DNA of 64,000 nucleotides from Hordeum vulgare subsp. vulgare (Eukaryota; Streptophyta; Magnoliopsida; Poales; Poaceae): the NCBI RefSeq assembly GCF_904849725.1, contig NC_058521.1, positions 564,964,176-565,028,175 of the forward strand. The letters run 5' to 3'. Below are positions 25,885 to 39,380 of this stretch, piece after piece (position 1 is the stretch's first letter; each line of letters starts with the position of its first letter). The notes under the pieces are model-generated. The model saw only the letters and a list, made by a program, of their open reading frames with translations. It was not told the DNA's origin and made no database searches. The position numbers and the translations under genes were made by a program.

Positions 25885-27704
25885 TGTTGGGGAGCGTTGC
25901 ATGGGAAACAAAAAATTTCCTAAGCACCCGAAGACCTATCATGGTGATGTCCATCTACGAGTGGGGATTAGATCTATGTACCCTTGTAGATCGCACAGGG
26001 GGAAGCTTTAAGAAACGCGGTGGATGTAGTGGAACGTCTTCATGTCCCTCGAATCGTCCCACAAACCGTCCCGCGATCCGTCCCACGATCCGTTCCGATC
26101 AAGCGCCGAACGGACGACACCTCCGAGTTCAGCACACGTACAGCTCGACGATGATCTCGGCCTTCTTGATCCAGCAAGCAAGACAGAGAAGTAGATGAGT
26201 TCTCTAGCAGCGTGACGGTGCTCCCATGGTGGTGATGATCTACTCCTGCAGGGCTCCACCCGAGCTCCGCAGAAATCCGATCTAGAGGTAAAACTATGTG
26301 GAATAGGCTAGAGTTGCACGTGGCAAAGTTGTGTCTCAAAAAGCCCTAAACCACCACTATATATAGGAGGAAGGGGGAGGGGATATCCTTGAGGCACAAG
26401 GCATCAAGGTGAGCCGGCCGCCAGGAGGAGGAGGACTCCTCCTCCAATTCGGTTTGGGAAGGAGGAGTCCTCCTCTTCCATCCCACCTCCCTCTCTACTT
26501 TTTCTTTTTCTTCTTCTTTTGGTATTTTCTTATGTGGCACCATAGCCCTCTTGGGCTGACTCCACCATCCCAATAAGGACTAGTGGCGCCACCCTAGGGC
26601 CTTGGGCTCACTCCCGGGTGGGTGGGCCCCTCCTGGTAAACACCCGGAACCCATTCGTCACTCCCGGTAAACTGTTGGAATTGCCTGAAACTTTTTGGTG
26701 ACCAAATGAAACCATCCTATATATCAATCTTCGTCTCCGGACCATTCCGGAAACCCTCGTGATGTCCGTGATCTCATCCGTGACTCCGAACAACATTTGG
26801 TAACCACACATATAACTCAACTATACTAAAACATCATCGAACCTTAAGTGTGCAGACCGTGCGGGTTCGAGAACTATGTAGACATGACCCGAGACACTCC
26901 TTGGTCAATATCCAATAGCGGGACCTGGATGCCCATATTGGATCCTACATATTCTCTGAAGATCTTATCGGTTGAACCTCAGTGTCAAGGATTCATATAA
27001 TCCCGTATGTCATTCCCTTTGTCCTTCGGTATGTTACTTGCCCGAGATTCGATCGTCGGTATCCGCATACCTATTTCAATCTTGTTGCCGACAAGTCTCT
27101 TTACTCGTTTCGTAATACAAGATCCCGTGACTTACACTTAGTCACATTGCTTGCAAGGCTTGTGTGTGATGTTGTATTACCGAGTGGGCCCCGAGATACC
27201 TCTCCGTCACACGGAGTGACAAATCCCAGTCTTGATCCATACTAACTCAACGGACACCTTCGGAGATACCTGTAGAGCACCTTTATAGTCACCCAGTTAC
27301 GTTGCGACGTTTGATGCACACAAGGTATTCCTCCAGTGCCAGTGAGTTATATGATATCATGGTCATAGGAATAAATACTTGACACGTAGAAAAAAATAGC
27401 AATAAAACGACACGATCAATATGCTACGTTCATAGTTTGGGTCTAGTCCATCACATGATTCTCCTAATGATGTGATCCAGTTATCAAGCAACAACACTTG
27501 CACATAGTCAGAAAACCTTGACTAACCTTGATCAGCTAGCTAGCCAACTAGAGGCTTGCTAGGGACATTGTTTTGTCTATGTATCCACACATGTATCTAT
27601 GTTTTCATTCAATACAATTATGGCCTGGATAATAAGCGATTATCTTTGTAACAAGAAATATAATAATAACTATTTATCATTGCCTCTAGGGCATATTTCC
27701 AACA
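25885..27704 (-). repeat. 5' LTR of the Copia element (1820 bp)
   Basis: On its own strand it begins TGTTGGAAATATGCCCTAGA and ends ATGCAACGCTCCCCAACA. TGTTGG...CCAACA termini and the ATATGCCCTAGAGGCAAT start are typical of the Angela/WIS/BARE group. A TATA-like TATATATAG lies near 26362. No partner LTR remains in the window. Confidence 0.9.
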
Positions 27705-28439
27705 AGAAGATCTAACCCCTTGATTTCCACGAGGGCGGCCTCGTGCTCCAGCTGGTCCAGCGGCCAGCCAGCCAGCACAAGATGGCTTGCCCATGGGAAG
27801 GCCCCTTCACATATTACCTCATAGACGCGCAAAATTCATATAAGCGCAAAAGGGACACCTCCGACGAGGAGACGAAGCGCCCATGCAATGCGGCACTCCT
27901 CCGCCCATTTTACAGTTGAACCAGTGTATGTATGTATCCCCACCTTTTGGGTTTATTGAACGCAACACGTACCCCAAGCAACACCCAGGGGCGACCTTTT
28001 TATTGCATCTCTTGAGTGTCCTTTTTATGCATTACCTTTCTTCCCTTCTACTTTGGCGTCCGGGTCCGGCTTGCCGGACCTGGGGGCTGGTCGGCTAGTC
28101 GGAGCCCTCCCTTCTTAAGACGTCTAGTAATGTGCGTGACGCCAAGGCCCCCTCTGTGCTCCAGTCACACACCGGCTCTCGGTTGTCCGTCTGGCGAGAG
28201 TTCACGGCTAGAAATGCTTCCACACGAATAGCGTCCACGGAAGTATGACCGGCTCAGGCTCCCCGGCCCGCCAGTCTCTTTTTTGCTAACGACACTCTAT
28301 AGCTGCTTCCCTTCGGCCTCTGGTGTGCTCATCCTAGCACAAGTCCTAAGACTATAAGTACCACACTGCCTCCTTTAGGGCCGACGTCCCGTCCAAGTCA
28401 CAGACCGGCTCCCAGCTGCCTGAGTGGTGGGGCGGAAGC
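27705..28439. other. GC-rich unclassified sequence
   Basis: No coding frame that I trust. It contains two diverged copies of a phrase about 240 bases apart (gtcacacaccggctctcggttg at about 28164 and gtcacagaccggctcccagctg at about 28397), suggesting decayed tandem or LTR-type sequence. Confidence 0.35.
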
Positions 28440-30777
28440 CGGAGAGGGGGGCATGAGAAAACAAGGGCCAGGGCAAAGGCAATAGACGAGGTGACACAAA
28501 AGCAAAAGGCCACGACTATAAGTTCATTACATTAACTACACCCCGAGTGGGTAGACTTGCGGACTAACGAAAAGCGGGAATAAAAGAAAAGAACAAAGTC
28601 TAATTCGTGGAGGTTCTACCTGCCCCGGCTTGTCCCGCGTCGGCCGAGGCATCGGTGTCCGCCTCCGCCTCAGTGTTAGCGTGCGCATCAACGCTCGAGC
28701 CAGTCCATGCATCACCTGTCTTGGCCAATGTGCCCTCCGGGTCGCCAAAGGTCAGCGCATAATCGTCCCCTAGGATTGACGCACCATCAGTGGCCCATTC
28801 CGGGACGTGCGTGTCCCACAGAGTATAGGAGGCAATGCCGCTCGCACGCATAGTTAGGGCCCTGGCAGCCGCCGCCAGCTCCACCTCCGTGTCGGCCTGT
28901 CGGGTAGCCAACAAAGCCAAGTTCATGAATATCAATGCCATCTATGCACCGGCTCGCGTAGCGAAGACCCTCCACGCATCGATCCGTGCCCACCCATCGT
29001 CCAACCACCTCGCTAGCCGGCTAATGGTTCACGGCTGCACCGCCTCCGGCCAGAGGGTGCAAACCACCACCAAGCCGACATCCTGGAGCCGATTCATGAT
29101 GCTTCCCACCATCATTAGCCAGGCCTCTCTAGCGACTCTATGGTCTCCTCCATCGTCCAAGGGGTATACGACCCGATGTGGACGCCCACCATGCGCTGCT
29201 CCTCCTGATGTGTCTCCACAGCCCCTCCGCATGTCCTTGGGTTTCAGAGAAGGTGTCTAGGAGGGAGATACATGCAGACGAAGATAAGAATCGAAATCCC
29301 AATCCAAATACAAGGTAGGGCAAGACAAGCAAGCAAGACAAGAAAAATTACAAGCAAGGAGTTGGTCGATGTGGTGCACCTCCTGCACCATGGCCAGCTC
29401 CTTCATTGACCACACGCTAGCCCGACGACCGTAGTCTTGCTTCAGCAGGCGGGCCAGCTCTAGGCCTTTCACAACTGCTCGTCCTTGGCCGCGAGCGCAT
29501 GGAGGTGATCCTCTGCTAGTCGGCCCAGCTTCCCCTTCTCCGCCAAGAGTCAGTCCACCTACTTGTGTAGCCGACCGCATTCTACGGACAGAAGACCCCA
29601 CTGCTGGTCGGCTCGGTACAGTCGGCATCGGGAGTCGCCCGACTCTTAGGCGTCGGCTGCATGCACCAAGGTACCTCGGCCAGTCCTCAAACAAAAAAGG
29701 GGGGGGGGGGTAAAGATCCCGCATGCTGCACCAGGGGGCTATACCCGGTGCGAACACTGGCGTGCCCCCACTTAAGAATTGCAAGATGTGCACCTTGCAC
29801 GTGCTGCAGATTCGCCTCCCTAGCTGCCAATTGGCGTTGGTTCTCCTTGTATAGGGCCAACAACTTGTTGAAGGCTACCACCCGGTGGTCATGAAGAACC
29901 TCCAGCACCAGACCCAAGACGAAAGGAGAGGTTGAGCACATGGATCATAAGACTCGGCCCGACAGCTTCCTAACCAACACAAGCCTCGGGGGCTACACCG
30001 AGTGCGTGCGCTGGCACGCCCCCACTGAAATGCTCTTCAGAAAAGTTAAAAAAAAAGACAAGGCAAAAGACACTCACTGGCACGGACTCCTCGAGGTCGG
30101 CCAGCCATTCTTGCACCCCTTGGGTGAACTGCTGCAGCTATTTGTCCGTAGTCAGCAAACTCAGCCTGCATCGCTATCACCGCAACCTAAAAAAGGCTCG
30201 TCGTGCCCCCCGCTGGTGGCTTTGCTAGCGCTCACCGCCCAATTCTCCTACATCTGAGTCCGGGAACCGGAGCTGGCCTCGCTCACCATCGGCTACGTCA
30301 AAGTCACCATGGCCCCTGGTCCCTCGAGCGCTGACCCGAGGCCGGTTCATGGTGCTCACCCTTCGACCACGATGGCCCCACTGCCCTGGCCGGCTCCGCC
30401 GTCTGTCCCGGCTCCTCCACCTCCGAACCGGTCGGCTCCTCTGCCGCCCGCTGGATCCTCCACTTCTGGGTTGGCCCACGTCAGGCCCCTCAGCACGGAT
30501 GATGACAGGATTTGGGGCTACCTCCGTGTCTTGGGGGAGGGGGAGGGGGGTCATCGACGGCCAACTGCATTTTAGCGATCGCGCATGTAGTGGCCTCCTC
30601 ATCAGCATCGGCCTTGGACCGACGTGTCGGGTCATGCACCTGCTTCGAGCGCCTTTCCTTGGCGGAGGATATGGGGCAAGCCGCCCTCGCATGTCGTCTA
30701 GTCGTCTATGGCCGCCTTGGTGCAGACCACCTTGAGCTCTCACTCATTTGCCGTGCTCTCCGAGTGATACTCGTATC
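28440..30777 (-). pseudogene. Antisense-ORF-like exons from another Tat-type element, degenerate
   Basis: GC-rich minus-strand blocks that look like degenerate exons of a retrotransposon-associated ORF: a Pro/Arg-rich block at 30225-30743 whose alternative frame reads KQVHDPTRRSK, a block at about 29384-29793, and an Ala/Asp-rich C-terminal block at 28600-28941 ending in a stop. Frames change between blocks and stops occur inside them. If correct, the parent Tat element lay on the plus strand. A run of ten G at 29701-29710 adds a frameshift. I cannot name a domain, so this is a weak assignment; it could also be the remains of a GC-rich host-derived transposon ORF. Confidence 0.4.
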
Positions 30778-32328
30778 TGCGTTGGGTTTTTCATGAAGAG
30801 GAACGGGTTATCGTAGCACAAAGTGTGTAAGTATTTCCCTCAGTTATGAAACCAAGGTTTATCGAACCAATAGGAATATCAATCACAATTGTCTTCAGCG
30901 GCTGCACACAAAAGAACAAACAAGTTGCACCCAACACGGGCAAGAGGGTTGTCAATCCTCTTGTCTTGTTATTTGCAAGCCAGTGAGGTGTGTAGATATT
31001 TGCAGATAGTAAGACATGATAAAAACTAGTAAATAAAAGCAAGGCAATGAAGGTTTTATCAATATGTTGTGAATATACCCGGGGGCCATAGCTTTCCCTA
31101 ATGGATCCTCTCATGGAAAAATAGCGTACGGTGGGTAAACAATTTACTGTTGGGCAATTGACAGAAAAATGGATAGTTATGCGATATTCACAACAATGAT
31201 CATGTGTATATAGGCATCGTGTCCATAAACAAATAGGCCGACTCCTGCGTGCACCTATCACTATTACTTCACTTCAAGGGCCCTTCTATGCTTGCCTCTC
31301 TACGTGTTAAGTTCATGACGAACGAAGTAATGCATGGGGTAGGATGACATGATGTAGACAAAGTAAACTCAAGCAATATGAATAAACCCCATCGTTTTAT
31401 CCCTAGTAGGAGCAACACAAAGACACATATTGTCCCCTTTTGTCACCGGGAAATAGAAACTCGCCAGGTTGAACCTACCACAACGCACCTCTCTCACCGA
31501 AGAAATACCGATCTAGTTGGCCAAACTATTTCAATAGTTAGAGAGTATTATGAAGCTATCATAATCATGCACATAAGAATCTTATAAGTATTCAAAGGCG
31601 ACTCAAATATTTATCATGAATAATCTGAGCATGAACCCACTATTCATCGGATCCAAACAAACGCATTGCACAAAAGGAATTACATCATATGTATCAAAGT
31701 GAAGATGCGATGATCATTGTGTCGAAGATCAAAGAGACAGATTGACATCTTGGTACTAACTATGGACCTGTAGGTCTATGGTGAACTACACACACATCAC
31801 CGTGAGGGATGGAAGGTTGATGAAGAGGCCCTTCATGATCGATCGCCCTTTCGGCTGGGTGTCGGAACAGAGCTCCACATGGCCTCTCATCGGAACAGAG
31901 ACTTGCGACAACATAAAAATTGTTTTGGGACTCCCTCTGGTGTTTTTAGGGTAGATGAGAATTTATAAGACAAAAGAAAGGAGTCGGGAGATCCACGAAG
32001 AGGGCACAAGCTATCAGGTCGCGCCCCCAGGCCACACCCTGATAGCTTGTGGGCCCCTCGTGAGGCATCCAGCTTTCTTCCGATGCTCGTTGGTCTTATT
32101 TTGGTCCAGAAAAATCATCAAAAAGTTTCAGGGCAATTGGACCTCGTTTGGTATTGAAAACCTGCAAAGTGAAAAAACAGGGGAAACCCAAAAACTAGCA
32201 ATGGGTAGTGGTTCAATAGATTAGTGCTCAGAAGTAATATAAAATGGTAAAAAACCCAAAAGCATACTAAAATGATAATATATCAGCATGGAACAATAAA
32301 AAATTATAGATACGTTGGTGACGTACCA
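30778..32328 (-). repeat. LTR (about 1.55 kb) of a Ty3/Gypsy element, 3' LTR by context
   Basis: On its own strand it begins TGGTACGTCACCAACGTATC and the right side is followed (32329-32401) by the complement of a sequence reading CTTGGGGATGCTTGG, a polypurine-type stretch. That makes it the 3' LTR of a minus-strand element whose interior began to the right and was cut off by the Tat insertion at 32402. The left end (TGCGTTGGG) is uncertain: the related LTR at 39391 continues about 73 bases further. Confidence 0.7.
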
Positions 32329-32401
32329 AGCATCCCCAAGTTTATTTCCTGTTCGTCCTCGAGTTGGTAAATGATAAAAACAAAAAAATTGATGTGTCAT
32401 G

Positions 32402-32870
32402 TGTCGGTGTCAAAACCGTCCAATCTCGAGTAGGGGGTCCGAACTGTGGATCTAGGGTCGATGGGTAACAAGAGAAAATGGGGACGGTATTTTACCCTCG
32501 TTCGGGCCCTCTTGATGGAGGTAAAATCCTACGTCCTGCTCTTGTTGTTATTGATGATATAGTGCACAGTACAAAGTTCATCTACTATGAGATCGATGTT
32601 GTGGTCTAACCCTTAATCGTAATGATCTTGATCCGTCCTACGAGCTATGACCCCCCGGCTTATATAGATGCCTGGGGTGTCAGGGTTTACACAAGGTCGG
32701 TTACAACAGAGAAGGAATATGTTGATTACTAGACCTCCTTGAACTACACGTCAAGTCTTCGGAAGAGCCCATCTTAATTCCAACACTTTCGCCAACGTCC
32801 GAACATGCCAGAGTGTTCGGCCCATGAAGGCAGGTAGCAGCCCAAGGACCCCTAATCTTAGACTCCCTCA
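32402..32870 (-). repeat. 3' LTR of Tat element 2 (469 bp)
   Basis: Bounded by TGTCGGTGTC on the left and GACTCCCTCA on the right, so TGAGGGAGTC...GACACCGACA on its own strand. A TATATAAG box (complement of 32659-32668) precedes a region with several CCTA-type phrases. This LTR design is common in Triticeae Gypsy elements that carry an antisense ORF. Confidence 0.8.
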
Positions 32871-33262
32871 GTAGCCTCCGAACTAGCATCCAATGCCACA
32901 GTTTAGATCCACTTCTTCTTCGTTTCTTCGGTCTTCGGCTTGCGAGGCGAGGTCCCTATTGTATCCGATTGACCCTTTCTTCCTCACCATTTTTTCATCT
33001 GTAACCAACAAAGTGCCACATGGCCCACAAAGAGCAGATATTTTCTTTTCACAAAGTTAAACACCCCCTTGATTCCTGTGCGCCAATGGTAAATGGGCAG
33101 TTCCTTCCCTAAAGAAAAGGAATCATGCACCATATAACACACACGTGCCCTCCAGCAACGCTCCCCATCCCTTCCAACACGTCGATAAGAACTCCCGATA
33201 CGCAAAGTAATGACGACCACCGCTGACCCCTCCTCGCATCCTCATGGCTCTCTCCCCAGATA

Positions 33263-36004
33263 TTGGGCCAACTGCTCTCTCTCGTGCCTCCGTCCACGCG
33301 AGCTCGAAGTGTAGGGGTATTTACCAAACTCAGATCTGGCTCCTCCCGTCCTGGGTTAACCTCCTCCAATGGTGAGGCCTTTGCACAGAGGTTTCCTACA
33401 CCCAAGACAACAGAGAGGGTATGCTTCCTTCCCTACCTCTTACAAGGCCTAGGCTTCCCCATCCATCCATTTCCACGGGGCCTATTGGAATACTATGGAA
33501 TCCAACTTCACCATTTCACCCCTCGATCTATACTCCATATTACCGGATTCGTCGCTCTTCGTGAGATATTCTTAGGTTGTGAAGCCCATTTTGAATTGTG
33601 GAAGAAGTTTTTCTGCCTCATCCCCCGAACATAGGGCGGGACTAATTATGAAGTTGGGGGAGTTGAAGTATGGCGCATAGCCGGGGTCGGGTATCCGGTA
33701 GCCACCTTGAAGGAGGCTCCCGAAGAGTCGACCTCTGTATGGTTTTATATTGAAGATGTACATTTGCTTGACCCCGTTCGACGGGGTCTTCCCGAATTCT
33801 CAATCACCCCACTTAAGAAGCGGTGTAATTGGTGCCCAAGAAGCCCGTACAAAGAAGACGACTCGGTAGTGAGGCTACTAGTCGCCAAGGTAAAGCTGCT
33901 AACACACTACCAGCTTACCATGGTCAACGTTGTGGCGGAATCCATAAGGTGATGCATCCAGCCTCTCCAATGGAGTTCCCATCCTCTCTGACAACTCAAC
34001 TATGTAAACGACGGCACCCGATACAAGCAGGAGGGTCTAGCGGAGAAGACGACATTAGCTGATGTACTAGTCGATCTTTATAAGGGCGAGAAGGAAAGCT
34101 TTATCAGGAAGAACACCAAGTATGGTTATCCGAACTGTAATCATATCTAATGGGTTAGTTTAGTTCACTTCCCTCAACTCGGATCCCCATGTTGTCTCTT
34201 GGTTAATTAAGTTTCTAAAAGTTTTTCAAACAGGATTGAAGGCGTGTGGTAGAAAAGATCAACTTCCTCCTCCTCAGCCAGAGAGTTATGCTAAGGACAA
34301 CGAGCCTGGATTCCATGATGATCTGGATACGTCAATAACTTTTGCAGATGGGTTCTTTTATCAGAAGAATTTAAACGACACCGAGGTCACCCTTATTGTT
34401 GACTATCTGACGATACCTCCTTCATCAAACAAGGAGAAAAAGAAGAAAGCCCTTCGCGAAAAGGTCGTTCGGTTATCCCAACAGGCCCTCCTGCTACAAT
34501 AGATTGTCATTCCATGCGCCGAACTCCCATTGTTATATGGTGTGCTGATTGTATACCAAATACTAGTCAGCCTTCCAAACGCGGAGCACCCATGCGACTG
34601 CTCCCTCTGCTCCCAAGTAGTATCATTTTAGAAGTAACCATTGTTTTTTCCAATAAATGATAGGTATTCACACCTCTCACTATATTCGATAGAACCCGAA
34701 CACAACCCCCCTTTGACAGTGGTGGAAAATGTGGAAATCCCTCATGGGGTCAAACCGCCAAAGAGTATGACGATGTTTCAGATACAAAATCTAAAGTAGA
34801 GAGTGCAATGAACCATCGTGGAAGGAAAGAGTCCATACGCCATCTTGATTTTACCGAACAAGAGTTTAATGCCTTGAGTTCGATCGACACGCACCTCGGA
34901 GCTGCCCAAGAAGGACTTGAAGGAGTAGCCAACCGTATGTCAGCAAGCCTTAAGGTATGTATTCGGATGTTTGCTGTTTGTGCATATAAATTCCCAGCTA
35001 CCAGCACCCGATACTCGATTGGACAACATGACTAATCTGAGGATCTAACCCTACCTGTCGATATGCCTTGTAGGCTACAAGGGACAAAAACAAATAACTA
35101 TCCCAGGAGATCGGGTCGTACCGTGCACAACCCGGAGCTACGAAAGCTGAGGTAGAACAAGTGAAAAGTTTTTTGAGACAAGCACATGGTAAGAAGTTTT
35201 GTCTTGACCTCATATGCATAGTTTTCCTATTGCCCCCTTGTTGTAAAATGAGAGCATATTTTGTAGCAGTTGAATCTATAGGATAATTGCAAAAAGATAT
35301 GGAAACGGCCAAAGAATTGCAGAGATATGCTTAATCTCAAAACGAGGCAAACTACAAGTCCTTATTCCGATGTGTAAACAAGAATAAGAAGCTTGAGGCG
35401 GAAAAGCAAGAATATATAAATCAGATTGAAACTTTAAAGACTCAATTGGTACAAACCATCGCTGAAAACAACAAACTGAAAGGTGGAATGTTTGGTAAGT
35501 AACATGCTGAATTGTGTGAATATATTGATAGGACTTTTTAAATTTGATCAACAATCCTATTCCTTTGGCACAACACTGTTGAACGGGCGCCCTGAAGAAG
35601 AAGCTAGCTCATTTAGCTACGATCTTTTAAAGGATTTGTCCCTGAGCTATGAGCATTGCCGCAAGGCAATGAGAATCATGCTAAAGGCCTTATGGCCAGC
35701 TGAGACACCCCCGGAAAGGATGCAGGAACTGGCCGAGGGCCTTAAAGGGGCTCAGAGCCGATTTGAGTTGTGGAAGGCTTTGACCTGCCAAGAGGGCACT
35801 TGGGAAGCATGGGCGATGGTGAAGACGAGGTTTACAAGGCTCAATCCCGAAGAACTGGCGCGAGTCGGGCCAGCTGGGCCCAATGGTAAAGAGGTGCCAC
35901 TTCACCTGGTTTATGACCAAGTGATGCCCGACGCACGTTTGTTGCAGCAAGATTGTCGTATTGATGCAATAATAGATAACTTAGATCAGCATCCTAATGC
36001 ATGA
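33263..36004 (+). pseudogene. Antisense ORF of Tat element 2 (putative gypsy-type transposon domain)
   Basis: Plus-strand, exon-like gene inside a minus-strand element. Exon 1 (33263 to about 34150) has the motif run LPYLLQGLGFPIHPF, ...HFTPRSILHITGFV... and HFELWKKFFCLIP, matching what I recall of Pfam PF04195 (Transposase_28, putative gypsy-type transposon). In-frame stops occur at 33632 and 33950. Later exon-like blocks are 34236-34502 (acidic), 34750-35035, a coiled coil at about 35290-35500 and a C-terminal block at 35483-36004 (SLSYEHCRKAMRIMLKALWP, then a helical region to the stop). Splice-like borders separate them. The function is unknown. With stops in exon 1 it is probably dead, though the C-terminal block of 173 codons is open. 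Confidence 0.7.
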
Positions 36005-36964
36005 TTGGATGCGACTGAGTTGTTGTAACTCTCCTTCCGATGTGTAAATACTATCTTAACCGACCATTCGCTTCTACCCTCCTGGATAATCACCAGGAAG
36101 TGTTCCGTACTGTATAACCTATAAAATCAGTAAACAGTTCGGGGAACTAGGCAATCTCGCCAATTGGTACTATCAGAAGACAGCTATCGTGGAGTAGTCT
36201 TATAGTACTTTTTACTGTAGCAAGAAACACCTTTCCAAGAAAATATTTCCTTTATAGGTTCCTTTCTCTAGGTTTTATGACCATTCACCACATACAAATC
36301 TACTATATGTTCAGGGATTTTAACCCTTGGTGATAGCCACTGAATTGTTGTTATTTACCTTGGTTTGCCAGAAAAATTTGTCATTTAAGAACCCTAGCTT
36401 TCGGCTTCACCCGTCTGAGGTAAATATCTGAATTACCCGGTCCTAACAATCGCAGAGGTGCTCCCTTTATCCTATAGCCGAACAATCGGGAACATAGAGG
36501 ATAAACACAGGAGCTAGGCAACCCAGCTTAGCAAAAGCTTAAGTCAAATTTAGTGCATATTGAGGCTTTTAAGTAAAAAAAGAAAAGACGCATTATATAT
36601 AAACAATGTAAAAAGCATTACTATCGGCTTTACAAAGCCCCCAGTTGCCTATAGAAATTACATATTTCACACACACAATTCAATTAATCCAAACATGAAC
36701 TGGGATACGCTAAGCCTCTTTGACAAAGGAAAAAGGAAACAATATTTTTTGCAAAAAGACAATGAGGAAATTAATAAATATGACTGGACCGTCTTAGCTG
36801 TAGAAATGCCGAAGACGAGCCACATTCCAGGGATTTGGTTCAAGATGATTGTTCGATGCATTGCGGAGATGATACGCATCATCGGTAAGTACATCATCGA
36901 TGATGAAGGGGACCTACCATTTGAGTGCAAGTTTTTTATTTTTCTTCTCAGGGAGGCATAACAC
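36005..36964. other. Spacer between antisense ORF and pol of Tat element 2
   Basis: Non-coding by inspection. Contains the phrase 'ttcggcttcacccgtctgagg' and 'cacaggagctaggcaacccagc', echoed in the spacer of Tat remnant 1, so it belongs to the element. Confidence 0.6.
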
Positions 36965-39361
36965 AAGCTCTCCCATGTTCTAAGTCTTTGCTCGAATTTC
37001 CCTGCTCTGATAGTGTCGAGGCTGTTGTTGGTAGAAGGTGGATCGTGCTAGGGCTATGTCTTGTTCTTCTTCTAATGCGTCCAAGTCATCCTACCGATCT
37101 AACTCTGCTTCTTTTTCCTCATACATGCGCACTTTAGATGCATCGTGGATAATGTCGCAGGGGAAGACTACCTCTGCCTCGTACACCGTGAAAATGGTGT
37201 TTGACCTGTACTCCTATTCAGAGTTGTTCAGAGGCCCCACGATACAGAGTTGAGATCCTCTACCCAATGGCAATCAGACTCTTTAAGAGACCGAACTAGA
37301 CGAGGCTTAATGCCGCTCATAATGAGACCATTAGCCCATTCGACCTATCCATTTGTTTGTGGGTGGTAAACGGAGGCATAGTCAAGCTTCATACCCAAAT
37401 TCGCGCACTAGTCCTTAACCTCCCCGGCTGTAAAATTTGACCCATTGTCCATGATTATACTATGCGGAACGTTGTAACGATGAACCACGTCGGATATAAA
37501 CTCAATGACCGGCACAGATTTGGTAGAAGTTACTAGTTTGGCTTCGATCCACTTTGTGAATTTATCAACATAACCAGTAACTACTTCTTCTTCTTGGATC
37601 CTCTGTTCAGAGGCCCCATCGTATCCATCCCCTAGACCACGAACGACCAAGTGATCGGTATTGTTCAAAGAGCCATTGCAAGCATGTGGCTCTGTTTGCA
37701 AAGAGGTGGCATCCAACACAATGATGAACAAGCACATGACCATCAACTCGAGGTGTTGGTCAAGAGAAATCGGCTCAGAATGCCTTGCCTACTAGGGATC
37801 TAGCTGTCGCGTGATGGCCACCCATACCTGCGTGTATTTCAGCCAAGAGTTGTTTACCTTCCTCTTCACATATGCATCGCTGGAGGACACCTGTAGTGCT
37901 TTTCCTATAAAATTCCCCTTTATGAACCTTGTAATATTTCGAGCATTGAACTATATGTCTTGCTTGATCTTGTCATCAAGGAGTTCCTGGCTAAGGAGGT
38001 ACGTGAGGAAAGGTTCAGTCCATGGTGCAATTATAGCCATGACCTCAAGAGCTCGGAGCGTTTCCTCTAATGCGGATCCATCAACGTTATCATCATCTGG
38101 CTCAACTGTAGGGGGAGCACCTCGCTCCTCCTTTGTAGTTTCAATATCCCCATTCTCGTCCTGCCATACCACAGAAGGTTTAAACAGTTGCTCCAAGAAG
38201 GTATTTTTGGGGACACGGTCACATTTGGCGGCCATGCGAGCGAGGATAACGGTGGCCTGATTATTGTCTCTAGAGACATGATGGAACTCTAAGCCTTCAA
38301 ATCGAGCCGATATTTTGACGACAGCATTCCGATAAGCGGCCATCTTTGGACTTTTGGCATCAAGTTCACCATTGATTTGGGAGATAGCAAGGTTCGATTC
38401 TCCTCGTACCTCCAACCTTTGTACACCCATCGAAGTTGCCATTCTTAATCCATGTAGGGGAGCTTCGTATTCGTCCGCATTGTTGGAATCAGTATACATG
38501 ATTTGCAGCACGTACGCAATGTTGTCACTGTGGGGATGTAAGAGTATGTGCTATACTCTTTAGGGAGTTCGGCTTCCATCCATTCTGCTAGAAAGTCGGG
38601 GAACACGTGAGATTTAATAGCTCGGCGCGGCTTGTATACAATTTCAATGGGTAATAGTTCTATGGCCCAATTTGGTATGCGTCCAGTGGCGTCCTTATTG
38701 TTGATTATGTCATTCAAGGGTACCTCAGATGCTACCATTACTGAACTCTCTTGAAAGTAGTGTCGGAGCTTGTGTGATGCCATGAAGACGGTATAGGCTA
38801 TCCTTTGGTAGTAAGGCTAACGAATCTTGCGCAGGGTGAGAACTTCTGACACATAGTAGACTGGCTTGTGTACCCGTAATTTGTGGTCTGCCGCTTCTTG
38901 TGCGACCACGAGTACTGCGCTGACAACCCGGTTTGTGGCCGAGAAGTACAATAGAATTGGTTCCCCTATTATAGGTGATGTTATTATTGGATTGTTGGCC
39001 AACTATGTTTTTGATTTCTTCCAGGGCTGTTGTTGCCTCTTTGGTTCACTCGAAGTTTTTGGTTCATTTGAGTAGGTGATAGAGCGGTAGTGCCTTTTCA
39101 CCGAGGCGGGAGATAAAGCGGCTTAACGCTGCCATGCAACCTGCCAAGTTTTGGACATGTTTAAGCTCTGTTGGTATCGTCAATTGGGAAAGGGATCGTA
39201 TTTTCACCGTATTGGCTTCTATTCCCCTATGAGAGACGATGAATCTGAGCAATTTACCTGCAGGGACACCAAAGACACACTTCTCCGGGTTGAGCCGTAT
39301 GTCGTATTGTCGGAGATTGTCGAAAGTTTGTCGAAGGTCATTGCTACGGCAACAAAAGACC

Positions 39362-39380
39362 TCCCTTGGCAACGGCGCCA
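39362..39380 (-). other. Primer-binding site (tRNA-Asp type) of the LTR remnant
   Basis: On the minus strand reads TGGCGCCGTTGCCAAGGGA. The first 13 bases fit the 3' end of plant tRNA-Asp, the primer used by Athila-type elements. It starts 10 bases inside the LTR end. Confidence 0.75.

Larger units (their letters stand above)
21022..27704 (-). mobile_element. Angela/WIS/BARE-type Ty1/Copia retrotransposon, left-truncated
   Basis: Minus-strand element. From right to left it holds the 5' LTR (25885-27704), a primer-binding site (25870-25883), a leader, gag (24616-23735), protease, integrase, RT and the start of RNase H, then stops abruptly near 21022 in the phrase VFVLNGGAV where Tat gag-leader sequence begins. 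The order PR-IN-RT-RH is diagnostic of Copia. The 3' LTR is absent. The five bases after the LTR are AGAAG (27705-27709); the partner copy has been lost with the left end. Confidence 0.92.
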
